From Viridothelium virens (taxonomy: Eukaryota; Ascomycota; Dothideomycetes; Trypetheliales; Trypetheliaceae), in contig ML991825.1 of the NCBI GenBank assembly GCA_010094025.1, positions 150,258-214,257 of the forward strand: a stretch of 64,000 bases of DNA, in the 5' to 3' direction. Shown piece by piece: positions 1 to 12,273 of the stretch. Both the position numbers and the translations under genes were made by a program. Below the pieces are notes generated by a model. The model saw only the letters and a list, made by a program, of their open reading frames with translations. It was not told the DNA's origin and made no database searches. The stretch's first letter is position 1. Each line of letters opens with the position of its first letter.

Positions 1-186
1 GAGTTTCTGTTGTAGGGTTTGGAGGCAAATCGATCTTGTGGATAGAAGGATATACTTGGTAACCTTTTGTGTGCGACACTAATACTACCGGTACGTATTC
101 GGAGTCTTGTCATCACGCACCCGTTGTATGAAAGCTCGCGCGGATTCTGTACGCTGTCAGTGATAATGATAGAGAAGTGATTTGGA
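1..186. other. Left edge of window, no gene seen
   Basis: This stretch lies just downstream of the AAA+ ATPase stop codon, which is on the minus strand. I see no coding signal in it; it is probably the 3' flank of that gene. Confidence 0.4.
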
Positions 187-3100
187 TCACAAACCATCCG
201 CTCCCTGGTGAGTTGATGTAATGTAGCTCTTGAAAGCTCGCGACATTTTAACAACTTGTTCCAGATGTTTCGACGTGATAGTAGGAGTCTCGTTCTCTTT
301 GCTTTGGTAAAGGGCAAGGGCAACTGCTGTTTGAAAGGCTGCTCTTTATTAGCCTCAAGGCTGCCGCGTACAAGTGCAGATCGACGTTACCGTTGCGGAT
401 TTCTCGTCCGTTCCATTCCAGTTTTCGCAGCATCTCCGACTCCTCGACGTATTCTTTGGCGCTCTGGGCAACCTTGATCGCCTTGCCACGAGTCGAGGCA
501 TTATCGGCTAGCATATCGAAATTATTCGTCCAGATTACCTGCCGTGCTGGCTCTTCAAGCTTGTCATATCCGATTTGCACATGGATACGGGACATGAATG
601 CATCGTCAAACAAGCCAACTCGATTAGTAGTCAAGAAGAGAATGCCTTTGAAATAATCCAAAGCTCGAAGGAAGACTATTGGTGCTCTATCAGCCCCTTG
701 AGACCAGTTGGGGACTCACTCTGCTGCACTTACTAGATACAACGGAATTTCTCATCAGGTCATCGATACTTCTGCGCTCCATGTATACATCGGCCTCATC
801 AAGTAACACGATCGCTCCCCAGTCGTTGGCATCTCTAAAGAAAGTGAGTAAATTGCGCTCCAGCTGAATGGGATCATCCCCCAAATCAGCAGTGGTAATG
901 CTTAATAGAGGTCGTTTCGTAAATTCTGCAACCGATTCTGATCGACCTTTAGTAAATTTCTGGCAATTCAGCGCAGCACCCACCGGCAGTAAGCGTCTTT
1001 CCAGTACCCGGTGGCCCGTGGAGCAAAAAAACCTGGCCCTCGCCTTTTCCCTGGATGTAATCGGTGAAGTATGGCTTGCCGCCATGCTCTTGCGATGTAT
1101 ACGCGGCGCAGATTGCCTTGATCAGATCCTTGTTGCTCTCCGTCTTCATCACAAGCTTATCGATGGCATGAGCATCAATCTCAGCTTCCTCGATTCTGTT
1201 GACGTCGAGAAGATCTAACGTGCGCAAATCAGCATAGTCATCCTCGAAAATTTGGTCTCGAAGGTGCAAGGTCACGAACCCCATATTCTGTCCTTGAGCA
1301 TGAATGCATGCAAGCGCGAATCGCAGAGAAAGTACTTATGATCATCAAATGCGTGATCATCCCTCGGATTGAGGTCATCATATGAGCCAAATGTTAAGGG
1401 AGCATAGATCTGACGCTCAGAATTGTGTCTCTGACAGTTTTCACATTTACACTCAGGCATTCTTGCTCTGGACCCAATCTTAGGATCATCCCCGGGTATT
1501 CTATCCCTTCCGGGGAAAGGAAAAGCGAAGGGGTCATTGATCTCGTAGGGATCGAACTCCAATATTCCTTTGGAACTGTGGGATGTGGCGATCTTATTTC
1601 TCTTGTAATCGACTACTGCTCGTGCCCGATCGTACTGATAGAACGGTCAGACTGGGGATCCCGAGCCATGTTGGTTAAAGACTTACATCCTTGGTCCCAG
1701 ATTGCAGACCCTGACCGGAGTATGCCATATACGATGGACCACGTGCTAACGACACGTATTTTTTGCCTCGCTCGACTAGTTCCTGCCGCAGCGATTGCTG
1801 ATCTTCAGATCTTTTAGGGTGAAATCTCTCCGGATACAATGGTAAACTTGTTATTTCGCGCTCTCCGTCGAATACTGGTATGAGGATGGTTTTGGTCTGT
1901 CGCGAAATCGCTCTACCATTAAATACGAGGTTCCAAACCTCGATTGCATAGCATCTGGTCTGATGCTTCTTAGAAAACTGTTCTCTGGTCAATTCTATGA
2001 CGTATGCGTTGTGAAGACCGTACTCCTTCACATAGACATCAGTTCCGGGTTTCATCAGAAGCCAAAGCGAGCCAAATGTCGTCGTCGGAACTGTCTTTTC
2101 CCATCTTTCCTCCGCCTGTTTGAGCCGTATCTCATCCTGAAGATAGAGATAGTCAATAAGCGCATTGATGTGGCGATCACATGCGTTATTGTATTCTTCA
2201 CTGTGCCTTTCACGCGAGGGGTGCTGCTTTTGATATCTTCTCAGATCGTCCTTGTGGAGATATAGATCTCTATAGGGATACTGAAATTCCCCCTTCTCGA
2301 AGATGTCACTATTGCTTTCGTCGACGTCGTTGGTCTCGTCTGCCTCATGAGAGGTGTAGCAAACCACAGCTCTCAGTGCATTGAGTAATAGAGGAGAATT
2401 GATGATCAGATGACGCGTCAAAACTCTATCTTGCGGACCCAGAGCCGTTGGATCAACTTTTCCGTCTTCGTCAGATTCGTCTTTGGCCTTTCCGTTCAAT
2501 GTTTCGCTGGTGCTATCGTCTGAGTTCCGTCTTCGCAATCTCCGGCGGGGGGCATTCTCGGGATGAACGATTTTGATGATCTCTTGGATCACTGGCAGCC
2601 TTTTGGGTCTCGTGTCCTTCTTCTGAAGCAAGGGCTTAGTCTCGAACTCTTGTTCGTAGTCGAAATGATATTGGAATGGTCCAAACAAATCACTGATCAC
2701 AAACCTCAGCATGTACGAAACTTTGTCTTCATAGATAGTCTCCTTCAACTCTTTGTCTGCGTTTTTGACGGAGTCGTCTTTCTCATTGTCTGTTACCCCC
2801 TTAAGTTTCTCTGCTTCAAAAGGCTGCGTTTCGCTGCAAAATTGGAAGGTGATTTCCCATCCAGGTTCGACAAGCTCGTTCCATGCGCTCGAATGTATAA
2901 GACTGCCATCAGGAGCTCGAATCTCGAAGTTGTAGGTCTCAATTTCCCAGAGACTAGTGGCACTCTGACCATATATTGCTTTCAAGAAGCCATGAAAGTC
3001 CTAGAGGTTCAATTAATGGAAGAGCGGACTCTGGAAGAACACAGTATACACACTTTCCATGTTTTGACTTGACTATATGCAAAGATCCATGGGTCATATA

Positions 3101-3344
3101 GATTTCCTTTGCGATCGCGCCTTCTCAGCTTTATTGATGATTTGCTGGAGACGTGATTAAGGGACTGCTCGGTTACCATAACAACATTGTCAGACTCTGC
3201 TGAGTGAGTCGGTCCATCGGTCTTCGAGTCTCCTTCTCCGAGATCTTCAGGTCCATGCTCTGTCGTATGCAATACTTGCTCGGACTCGATGGGATTTGCG
3301 GCCAGGACCGCTGCGCCCTCGCCGTCCTCCATTGCCTTTGACAC
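187..3344 (-). CDS. AAA+ ATPase with fungal N-terminal region (DUF7025-like)
   Basis: A seven-exon gene encoding about 943 aa. I place introns at 3053-3001, 1686-1635, 1279-1215, 983-938, 733-676 and 390-339, all GT-AG and 46-65 nt; the exons sum to 2832 nt, an exact frame. The N-terminal half (exons 1-3) resembles the fungal DUF7025-type region seen in front of AAA modules, with a segment ending HAFMLKDRIW. The C-terminal AAA module has Walker A GPPGTGKT, Walker B VLLDEAD, sensor-1 LFLTTNRV and a lid with NGREIRN. It is an ATP-driven remodeller of unknown substrate. Without splicing, the Walker A and Walker B parts appear in different frames, which looks like a broken gene, but the intron at 983-938 restores a typical TAESVAEFT junction. 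Start is the first Met of the frame (MSKAMEDGEG). Next gene is divergent. Confidence 0.88.
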
Positions 3345-4152
3345 TCGTGTGATGTTTTAGGCAAAGAGCTGCTGATTACCACTAATAGCCTACACACCGC
3401 ACATTAATGAGTACGACAGGACTGACACAAAGGTGAGTTTGACTGATTGCTCGCTCATTGAACAATCTGGGCACATCAGGACGTTGCCGTCCACAAATGG
3501 AGTTCTGCTTGCTGCTTGCTTCGGGAAGATTGCTGCGTTGCAGATTCAGGGTTCCGGGTGATAGATAGCAGGTTTGCGGCATCTAAGATACAAGCTGGGA
3601 CTCTTCACGCAAGCTCATTGTTGAGATTGATGAAGGTCAAAAATGAGTGACGCACATGAGAAGCACGTAGAGAGGCACCGTTCTTCTCAGCCCAAGGGGC
3701 GAGCCAGGTTAGTGAAACGAAAAGAAAGATCCTCCATGCAATGCAGGGGGGGCAGCTTCAGCCGCATGACGGAAATTATACCAAGTATGGAATAGACCAT
3801 CCATCAATCATCTGATCGAGATGGATCACCACTCACTTTATTACTTGTGGCCTAGTATCAATAATGGCGGACTTAGTTCTTGTCCACTGTACTAATAAGC
3901 GTTGAGGTAGAGTACTGTCGGCATGTTGGGGGCTGAAACGACTTGGCGTGGGACGGAAGGAGGGCGAGGGGCGAGGCGGGCTCCAAGGATCCGCTCAGGC
4001 GCCTAGTATTTCTAATAAGACGGTACTTGATGGCTGCTGTGTCTCTCCGCACAGAATGCCCAAAGTGCCATAAGGACCCAGTGAGTGATCGCACATAGAA
4101 TCTGTTATGCAGGGCCCTTGTGCTCGATCTTTCGCTTTGTAGAAAGAGGCAA
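3345..4152. other. Divergent intergenic region
   Basis: About 0.8 kb between the AAA+ ATPase (-) and the STAND-like gene (+), so it should hold both promoters. Only short unsupported open frames are present; I see no RNA gene or repeat. Confidence 0.4.
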
Positions 4153-6334
4153 ATGTCAGAGACTCGAGCTGAACGCGAAGGCTATGCTGTCGCTCGGCGA
4201 TTTGCAGATGAACTGGACGAAACCTCCGATCTATCGCGCGAAACCAGGTTAGCAAGTATACGAGAAATCATAGAGAAGAATGAAAAAGATACAGCCGACT
4301 TAGAGCAGGATTATGGTACACTCCGTGGAAATCCAAGGTGATAATTCAAGTCTTGTCTTAAAGCAACGTCCGTGTTGACCCTCCGTTTCCTGCGGAACAG
4401 AAATTTTGATGCTGCTCAAGTTGCACGGGACGAATTGCGCAAATGCTGTGAACATTTTGTGGCTTCTCAGAAAGAGTCGAAATGGATCTTGAAACGCAAA
4501 TCAGCTAAGATCCGCGCAAATGAGCGACTCCAAGAGTACATTGATCAAGATATTGATGAGGTGAAGCTCATGGTGTATGGATTGGACACAAATTGGAAAG
4601 AGAATCATCAAGGGGTACGTTTTACTGGACTCGATTGGACAACAAATTTGCCGCTTGTTTAATACTACGGGAATATAACGTCAATTATCACTCCCAAAGT
4701 TTCCTTGCTAAGATTTCTCCGTAATAGCAGCTGACCTCGATAGGCATATAAAAATTTCTCCCAGATTTGCGACGTGCTAGCGTCTCATAAGGATGTATTC
4801 GCAATTTTTCCAAGTCAAAACATATACACTTCAGTCCTTTGTGGTAGCATCTCTATGCTCGTGCAGGTGAATACCAAGAACGCAATTATTTGAGCCCTCT
4901 CAAAACTCATTCGAAACATTAGGCTGCCGTCAATCACGAGCAAATCGCGGATACGATCTCTACGACATTAGCTGAGATCTCCGATCGCGCCATCCAATGC
5001 AAGAAGTACTTGCATAGTGCTCGGACTTCAGAGATGGAGCGACGTCTCAGCTCGATCTATAGTAAAGTGTTTGCTTACTATCGCGAGATCATGTCGTGGT
5101 ATCTTGCTCCAAAGGTCGAAAGGTTCTTCAAGAGCTTCAATGATAAAGTCAACGACCAATTTGGAAAGATGTCTCAGGCAATTAAAACCGATATCGAATT
5201 GTTGAAGAATGAAGCCGACGCCGCCCACATGGCCATGACAAGATCGAGCCTGATGGCTCACAAGTATACCATGGAAGGTCTCCAAGTCGTAGATGATAAA
5301 ATTGATCGAATAGGGGAAACGCTCCGTCAGCAACGACGAGACTCTTATCGAGATTTCCAGAAAGGATACGAGACAGGCCAAGCAATGTTCCAGACTTTTC
5401 TAGCGACTTTCGAGAAGGTAACTCTTACTGGCCCAAATGGCGAGGTAACCTTAAGTAAGCTCTTGTTATGTACACGAGAACGACTGTATCACTGATTGAT
5501 AAAGGCAAACCCGGGGAGCAGCTTTTACGGGCGGCCACACCAGAAATGCTTGCTCCGGCCAGTCAAAGTAGCACGGAAATATCTCGTGATCAAGCTCTGC
5601 TGGCTGCGCGACATCTCAAAGAGTTCATTGTTGGAGATAGTGGCGTATCATATTTAGCCCACAGTCAGACAAGACTCATCGACGGTGCAATCACTTTTCA
5701 GCTCAAGCAATGGCTTGAACTTCCAAACAAATCCCAGTCGCTGTGGATGTATGGGCGTATAGAGTCTCAATTCGATTCCACTATGCGAGATGCGAGCCTG
5801 GCTATGATTAGCACTGCTTTCCAAGCAAAGGCACCTTTTATCTCACACGTCTGCGAGCGACCTCATCAAACGGACCTTGGAACCGGGCAAACAGCAGATA
5901 AAGCCGGCTTGTTAGGACTAGTGTACAGCCTGATTCACCAATTGCTAGAGTTCGATATCCAGAATCAAAAACTCCCGTTGAGCGCCGACCGTCTTGAGAA
6001 ACTCGATGGTTCCAGTTCTTGTTGGAACGAAAGCCTTAATCTGCTTCAAACTTTATTGGATGCAACGCCTCATCTAAGATATTGCATTATACATGGTCTC
6101 AATATATTCGAATGGTCAGACGGGGCAGATTGGTGCGTTCAGCTAGTCGATGTTTTACTTCGACATCAGGAACAGCAGGACGTGACTTTCAGCATTCTTT
6201 TCACGACCGCGGGACAGAGCAGAATTCTAACGATGATTCCCTTTGAGAACCGGTACGAATCGACACGCAGCGTGAAGGATACTTCGATCAGGGGTGAGCG
6301 TTTAGAAGCATCACCAGCACATCGCAGAGCGTGA
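4153..6334 (+). CDS. STAND-like protein with degenerate nucleotide-binding region
   Basis: Five exons assemble cleanly: 4153-4315, 4364-4614, 4744-4866, 4923-5454 and 5505-6334, giving 632 aa. The N-terminal third is helical and charged. The middle (exon 3 and start of exon 4, AYKNFSQICDVLASH then AAVNHEQIAD) matches the style of fungal STAND/NLR N-terminal regions. The C-terminal third has the layout of a STAND NTPase (LWMYGRIESQF where a P-loop would be, CIIHGLNIFE where Walker B would be, SILFTTAGQSRIL as sensor), but the GKT/S and acidic residues are absent, so nucleotide hydrolysis is unlikely. No ankyrin, WD40 or TPR repeats follow. The 3' end is uncertain: splicing 6294-6346 would end the protein at 6357. 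It may be an NLR relative or an adaptor; its partner is unknown. Confidence 0.68.
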
Positions 6335-7308
6335 CCAAGAAAATAGAAAGGCTTTGAGTGCTGAATGAAACCAATATCGCACCGGGATCCATCATTTGCT
6401 ACACTCATAAAGTGTAGAAACACAAAATCGACCACACAGCCGGGGATCAAAAGCTCAGAAAGAATTAATTCATCAATTCTCGCCTTCATTGCATCTTGTG
6501 TAAAATGCAATAGTGCTGCCCTAAAGCTTCATACGATGTCGAAGGATGGTCGAACCAACTTTGGAAGATAGTGGACTTTGATGGGAGTTTCCACTGGTGG
6601 CAAAAGCTTTTGCCATTGCAGATTACCTGGTTCACCGTCTAGGCACACTTTTGAGCGCTCACAAACTCCCCTTTAGGAATCTGCACACCTCAGAGGCTGC
6701 ATGAATGCTGAAATAGAAATGCTACAAGCATATGCTACTGCACAGCAATACCCAGCAAGCCGAGCCAGAAGCTGCTGAGCGCCGAAGCGCTCGACATCAG
6801 TTCATTTGGGCCGCTTCAGAAATAGCTCTATAGCCCGAGTCGATATTGCAGGATAACAATTTACTTTCAGCGAATTCCGGTTCGGTGGAAATAGACGGAC
6901 AATCTATTTCTTTGCTTCGACGAATCGCTGAAGAAGCACTCACAAAAAGTAAGGCCACCCAGCCCCGCCTTCCGTCTTTCCAAGTCCAATACTCCGTACT
7001 GTTGGTGCCATACGAACATGACGCTTGCCGGTCTGTTGTTCGCTCTATGCGCAGGGAATTCATTGCAGGCGTAGACGCATCCTGATCACGCTCTGGCAAT
7101 TGCGCAAGCAAAGAGGGGATGGTGTTGGTGATAAGCATTCACGTGGCATCGCCAAAGTGAAGCTTACTCAGCAAAGCTGCACTGTCCCTCGCTGTAGTCC
7201 CTGCTACAGATTTGTCAGCGAAATACACCGGCTGAGGCATGCTTGTTTATTTGCCCCTCCCCGGCTCGCTTAACAATAATTTGGTCACTAAAAAGCGATT
7301 TTGCCAGA
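6335..7308. other. Intergenic region with one exon-like segment
   Basis: About 1 kb lying between two plus-strand genes. At 6512-6634 an open stretch preceded by a possible acceptor (AATAG) reads tryptophan-rich protein (GWSNQLWKIVDFDG, then SFHWWQKLLPL) and ends in a stop. It could be a last exon of the upstream STAND-like gene or a relic. The rest holds only short open frames without recognisable content. Confidence 0.3.
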
Positions 7309-8007
7309 ATGGCCGACAAAAATGCCAGTCAAAAGGATCATGTCGTCATAAATGCGGACTTCTTTGACTCGATGGGGGCCGATTATGAGAAGGCTTTCGG
7401 ACATGACGTCGGCCTACACAATTTCATCAAAAGAGCTGTCACCTTTTTCCCTCCGGCCGCTACAGTCTTGGATATTGGGTGTGGTACTGGTACTCCTGTC
7501 GCCAGTACTATAGCAGCACATGGACACCGAATCATCGGCATCGATTCTTCTCAATCCATGGTAGATCTAAGTCGGAAAGCAGTGCCAAGCGGCACGTTCG
7601 AAGTCGTGGATATGAAAGAGTATAGCCCTAAAGAGAAAATCGATGTGGTTTTGAGCATACTTTCTCTCTTCCAGCTTTCAAGAGAGCAAATAGAATTTAT
7701 GAGCGGGAGATGGGCGGACTGGTTGGCGCCAGGTGGAATCCTCTGCATTGGAACAATGGATCCGGCTGAGTTGGACCTGAAAGATGCAATATATGATGAG
7801 GATAAGATGTGTGTGAGAGGAATCTCTCACTTATTCATGGGAGAGCCAGGTCATTTGATCTTGATGACGCGAGAAGGTTGGGGGAATATGCTGAGAACAG
7901 CAGGATTTGAGGTGATTGAAACCGAGAAGGATACATTTGAGCCCCCGCCAGAGGCAAAGTGCGATCCAGAACCGCACTATTTCGTCATTGCCAGAAAAAT
8001 CTCATGA
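7309..8007 (+). CDS. Class I SAM-dependent methyltransferase
   Basis: An intronless gene of 232 aa. Motif I is VLDIGCGTGTP at about residues 50-60, followed by an acidic strand end (IIGIDSS) that would hold the SAM ribose. Later strands include VDMKEYSP and a PGGILCIGTMD motif, as in Methyltransf_25-type small-molecule methyltransferases. The frame stays open upstream to 7243, but the ATG at 7309 (MADKNASQKD) gives the normal family length. Its position beside SDR, monooxygenase and NRPS genes suggests O- or N-methylation of a secondary metabolite; the substrate cannot be read from sequence. It could also be an unrelated neighbour at the cluster edge. Confidence 0.88.
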   Translation: MADKNASQKDHVVINADFFDSMGADYEKAFGHDVGLHNFIKRAVTFFPPAATVLDIGCGTGTPVASTIAAHGHRIIGIDSSQSMVDLSRKAVPSGTFEVVDMKEYSPKEKIDVVLSILSLFQLSREQIEFMSGRWADWLAPGGILCIGTMDPAELDLKDAIYDEDKMCVRGISHLFMGEPGHLILMTREGWGNMLRTAGFEVIETEKDTFEPPPEAKCDPEPHYFVIARKIS

Positions 8008-8957
8008 ATTTAATGAGAAGGGCTGAGGTCCTAAGAAAGCCAGAAACTGGTTGATCAAAACGGAAGATAAACATGGGATCTTAGCCTGAACATGGGATCT
8101 ACAACCCAGTTCGATTATTAATCAAATCAACAAAAGAATTCCTTTCTCATAACTCTCAGGGATACACTAATTTCAATGAAGATTATATATGCAGCATACC
8201 ATGACATCTCTCGATGATTTTGGAACCACGATGAGCGCCCGGTTACTAGCATTGCCACTTCTTGAACAGCTGATATCCTCCAATACTGGACTAGCTTAAG
8301 AACGGTAACGTCTAGAAATTAATAGCACGAATCCGGTCCTGATTCAAATGTCAAAGGTCTAAGATATAAGACTCCATAATCCTGAGTAGCTTCGTAGGGT
8401 CTTTCCAGACAACTCATTGGAAAAACTGCGGAGGAGTAAATACATCTAGCCAAATTCTTGAAGCTATTGGATAATGTAACGTGTGTCTATACTCCTCTAC
8501 GTATAATTCAAGAGCGTTAAGGACCTGTATGGATGGGGCGGCGTAAGTGCTCTGTAAATACTGGTCTATATGGGGTAGGGTGCTCTTCTCGTCCTGAAAC
8601 CATTAAGGGATACGGATGGAACCTATTTGTAGCTTCTTGAGTGGATAGATCAAAAAGCCACGGTGAACCAAATAGCATTTCTTAAAATCTAGTCCTGGTG
8701 CTGAGGCCGGAAGATCTTTTTAGAAAATATTAGCCTAGGTATTGCTACGGACATAATGGATGGGCTGTTTACCGCAAAACTCCCAGAATAGAGGCATTAG
8801 GAGACTTCTGAATTCTATTTTACTGACGAGAGGTCAAATTTTTGACCTACAAGCTGTTCACTCAACTCCCAAAGCTTTGTAGCAACCTGAAGACTACGGG
8901 CGTGAGGTGCTGGGTCAGCGATCTTGCATTCGTCGAAATATATGTCTGAAGGATTGC
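8008..8957. other. AT-rich gene-free stretch between convergent genes
   Basis: Nearly 1 kb between the methyltransferase (+) and the SDR (-), both of whose 3' ends point into it. It is AT-rich, with many stops in all frames and no coding signal. A short direct repeat, CATGGGATCT, occurs twice near 8072 and 8091. It may be decayed, possibly RIP-affected, sequence, but I cannot identify a parent element. Confidence 0.35.
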
Positions 8958-9971
8958 CTATGTTCGAATCAATAATGCTTGTCCTGGGAGCGCTCTTCGC
9001 CGGTAAAAATCCACTGGAGACGTACTATTGTTCAAGCTGGGGTCGAAAGCTGCAACGACCATGGGTGCTGCGCCTTGGTCTTGGTTTTTCGAGAAATCTC
9101 CCGTTCGCGCGATAAAGTCCCTTTGCTCGTCATCGAGTGACCGAGACAAGTTCGTCCAAATAGCTTCATCATATCAGTAGTCATTCTTCAGTGGAACAGA
9201 TTCAAGATATTGTGGATGCATACACCCTGGATGTACAGCAAAAGATAAGATACCACTACCATGTAGATGCTCACGTAGAAATATTGAAAATAGAATGTTC
9301 CCCGTCTTAGACTGTCCATATGCAAGGAACGGATTGTAAGCTCCTTCAGAGGTCCTTGTGAGTGATTCGGGCAAGTTTACAGGCGGCCTCTCGTCCAGAG
9401 GTACCTCCTTCCCTTCAAAATTGTAATCGTGGAATCGAATTGGGGACAGCCTGTGCCCAGTGCTCGAGACGTTCACTATGCGCGTACTTCCATGGCTTGT
9501 GACCTTGGCAGCATTGCGTAACTCAGGGAGCAGTAGGTTGGTGAGGAGGAATGGCCCGATATGGTTTGATCCAAACTGCATTTCGATTCTCTCTGGCGTA
9601 AATTCGTGCGTTCCGGGGTTCGTCGCCGCATTGTTGATGAGAATGTTAATTTTTTGCGTTACTTCCCTGATTTGATCTGCTGCCTGTCGGATTGAGACCT
9701 GTGAGGAAAGATTGAGAAGGATCAATTTCACGTTGGTTGATGGACTTCCAGTTGCAACCTGTTTAGCTACTTCTCTGAGCTTTGCATCGGTCCGCGAGGC
9801 CAATATGAGCAATCCAGGATTTTGTGATGCTATGGCAAGAGCGAGAGTTTCACCGAGACTGTTGGGACTAACGCCTACAATCACAACTGTTTTCCCTGAT
9901 ATGGTCGATGCGAATGCACTTGCTGCTTCTCTCGCTGTCGTTTGTGGATTAAATTCGGGATGAGTTAGCAT
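8958..9971 (-). CDS. Short-chain dehydrogenase/reductase (SDR)
   Basis: Two exons, 9971-9224 and 9163-8958, with a 60-nt intron carrying an ACTGAT branch site, give 317 aa. The Rossmann start is VVIVGVSPNSLGE, which replaces the usual TGxxxGxG glycines (VSPNSLG) and so departs from the classical pattern. The NNA motif is present (ILINNAA), as is the active-site Tyr-Lys in AYGQSKTGN with an upstream NVSSTGH serine. The C-terminal exon completes VHPGSIWTNLSR, as in retinol dehydrogenase/WWOX-like fungal SDRs. NAD(P)-dependent oxidation or reduction of a small molecule is expected. The frame is open to 10064, but the ATG at 9971 (MLTHPEFNPQ) is the likelier start. It is divergent from the FAD monooxygenase and may share its promoter. 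Confidence 0.85.
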
Positions 9972-10523
9972 CTTCGGCCTTCGCAATCCTGAGTGAGGGA
10001 GTCTTAATTCGGGATTCTTTATTTTATTATCTTTTTTTTCCTTCTCTATTTCTCTATATTCCAAAAAGAGAGAATGAAGATTACGGTGCGCTTTGAGATT
10101 AGTGAATATGAAATTTCTTTGATCCTTCGCAACGAGATTTGGCAGTACAGTAGAGTACCAACCTTCGCGTTTGGAAAATGGCTACGGTTTATCAACTACC
10201 AACAAGCCAAAATCCCTTTACAAAGGAATAGCACGGTACCAAAAAAGCGGACCCCGTGCATACGTACTAAAGTTTGTCGGCAGTTTCTACCTCACGGAAC
10301 TGCCTTGTTACCCCGCATGGATGGATAAGTTGTGCTGCGACTTGAAGTCAAAAGGGCTCAAGTCCGGAAGCTACTGCTAGCTTCGGCAATCGAGAGGCAT
10401 TAAGTAGCCGATCCAGTTGCACCTATGGATGTATATCTACACGAAAGGTGGCATCTCAGAAAGTGTATCAGACTCTGCGCTTGAAGAATCAAATGCGTGT
10501 TGATACAGACACGGGTAATCTAA
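9972..10523. promoter_or_regulatory. Shared divergent promoter, SDR / FAD monooxygenase
   Basis: About 550 bp between two head-to-head oxidoreductase genes. A polypyrimidine/AT tract lies near 10015-10060 next to the SDR start. A 7-bp inverted repeat, GAAGCTA-CTGC-TAGCTTC, lies at 10367-10384 and is bordered by CCG (10364-10366) and CGG (10384-10386), the triplets contacted by Zn2Cys6 factors. That it is an operator is inference. Confidence 0.35.
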
Positions 10524-12273
10524 ATGGATGGACGTTCATCACACGAGGCTCCTGCGTCGAGGTCCGGTATTAAGGTCATAATCGTGGGCGCTGGTAACTC
10601 AAAATGCCACAACTATCTCTGGATTGCCCCTGCAAGTGCTAATAACGCTTCTAGGCTTCGGTGGTCTTACTGCAGCCATTGAGTGCCACCGCCAGGGCCA
10701 TGACGTCGAAGTTTACGAGGCGTTTCCTGAGCTCAAAATCTTAGGCGATATCATCTCGTTTGGACCCAATGTGCGCTTGGCTCCTACCTTTTGAAGTTAC
10801 ATCTATCGTAACCTTGATGCTTACACCCCGAATAGGCCGGACGGATCTTCCGACGCTGGTCCGATGGCAAAATTGCCGATCGGATGCGAGCGCTCAGTAT
10901 AGACCTCACCAATCATGGTTTTCATATCCACAAGTGGACCGGCGAATTGATTACAGTCCAAAAAACTCCACCGCGAGATCCCGAGGCCCCGGTCTTCAAT
11001 GGCCATCGTGGCGAACTGCATGAGGTGGTGTTTCGTTATGCAAGGGACGAGCTTGGGATTCCAATTCACCTTGGAAGGAGAGTGAAGGGGTATTTTGAGG
11101 AGGAGGAAGCAGGTGAGGCAGGCGTGTTGTTTGAGGATGGAGGAAGGGCGGTGGGAGATGTGGTAGTGGGATCAGATGGAGTAAGATCAAGAGCGAGGGA
11201 GTTGGTACTCGGTAGGGAGACCTGAACACCCCTTCTGTCCACAGTTGTTGGAAACCGGAGCTAACGATGCGATGGCCAGGATATGACGACAAACCAAAGA
11301 GTTCGGGATATGCCGTTTTCCGTGCTTGGTGTAGGTTTCCGTTATGTAATATTCTTCAGATCATGAGCAGCGATTTGCTGACTTCAAGGAGTTCCGAATA
11401 CGGATATGTTGAAAGATCCGAGGACGAAGCATTTCTGTGATCATGGTGTAAGTTACGGACTGCTACCGAAGAGACAACGACTTGCTGCTCAAGCAAGATA
11501 TTAGGATACTTTCCAAGGATGGATTGGCCCAGACGTCCACTTCCTCTTCAGCACCATCAAAAATGGTACCGATTGCTGTTGGGTTCTTACCCACAAAGAT
11601 GAAGCAGATATTGAAGAGTCGTGGTCTTTTCCCGGGAAACTCGAAGAAGTCTTCAAAGTGATCGACGGGTACGATCCAATCTGCAGAGCGATCGTAGAGA
11701 AAACGCCGCCCGAGAGATTGGTTGATTGGAAATTAGTATATCGAGATCCCTTACCTCGGTGGGTAAGTGAGAAAGGAAGGATTGTGTTGTTAGGCGATAG
11801 CGCGCATCCATTTTTACCGACGAGCGCGCAAGGAGCTACACAATCTATGGAAGATGGTGTGGTTCTGGCAGTTTGCTTGAGGCGAGGTGGAAAGAATAAT
11901 GTCGCAACTGCAACACGAAGTTATGAAGAAATGCGGTATGCTACCACAGAGACGCTCCTTGCCCTCATTCTGACCAGAATCCAGGTACGATCGTGTAAAA
12001 GCAGTCCAAAAGACTGGCGAGACAACAAGGTCATGTGTCTACTCGGGGGTAAGTTCAGACTAATTTGCTAACATTTTACAGAGATATGTGGCACAAAGCC
12101 GATTGGGATAAAGTCAAGGAGGATCCAGAGAGTATGCATATGCCACGAGAAGGTAATAACCTGTCAATACCGGGTCCTTTCGTGGCTGACTTAAAGCAGA
12201 CTGGATATTCAAGTTTGATGCGGAGCGAAATGCGGAGGAAATGTATGGCCAGACGGTGAGGTCTCATATCTAG
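10524..12273 (+). CDS. FAD-dependent monooxygenase (group A, salicylate hydroxylase-like)
   Basis: Nine exons assemble to 429 aa with introns 10594-10654, 10771-10835, 11212-11279, 11331-11391, 11448-11504, 11936-11984, 12030-12081 and 12153-12199 (47-68 nt). All hallmark motifs are present: the GxGxxG dinucleotide fold (IIVGAGFGGLTAA), the DG motif (GSDGVRSRAREL), and the GD motif that binds FAD ribityl (GRIVLLGDSAHPFLP). It should use NAD(P)H and O2 to hydroxylate or epoxidise a small aromatic or peptide-derived substrate. The many introns make the raw sequence look frameshifted, but every junction restores family sequence, ending PREDWIFKFDAE. It is soluble, with no signal peptide. It is divergent from the SDR and convergent with the MFS gene. 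A tailoring role in the NRPS cluster is inferred from position. Confidence 0.88.

Noticed and set aside
948-1284. Apparent frameshifts inside the AAA+ ATPase
   Set aside because: Each break coincides with a GT-AG intron of 46-65 nt, and splicing restores family sequence and an exact 943-codon frame.
6797-7138. 113-codon minus-strand frame and an overlapping plus-strand frame
   Set aside because: No recognisable protein on either strand; lies in an intergenic stretch before the methyltransferase.
10524-12273. FAD monooxygenase looks like a decayed pseudogene
   Set aside because: Eight short introns explain all frame changes; every junction restores conserved sequence and the exons total 430 codons.
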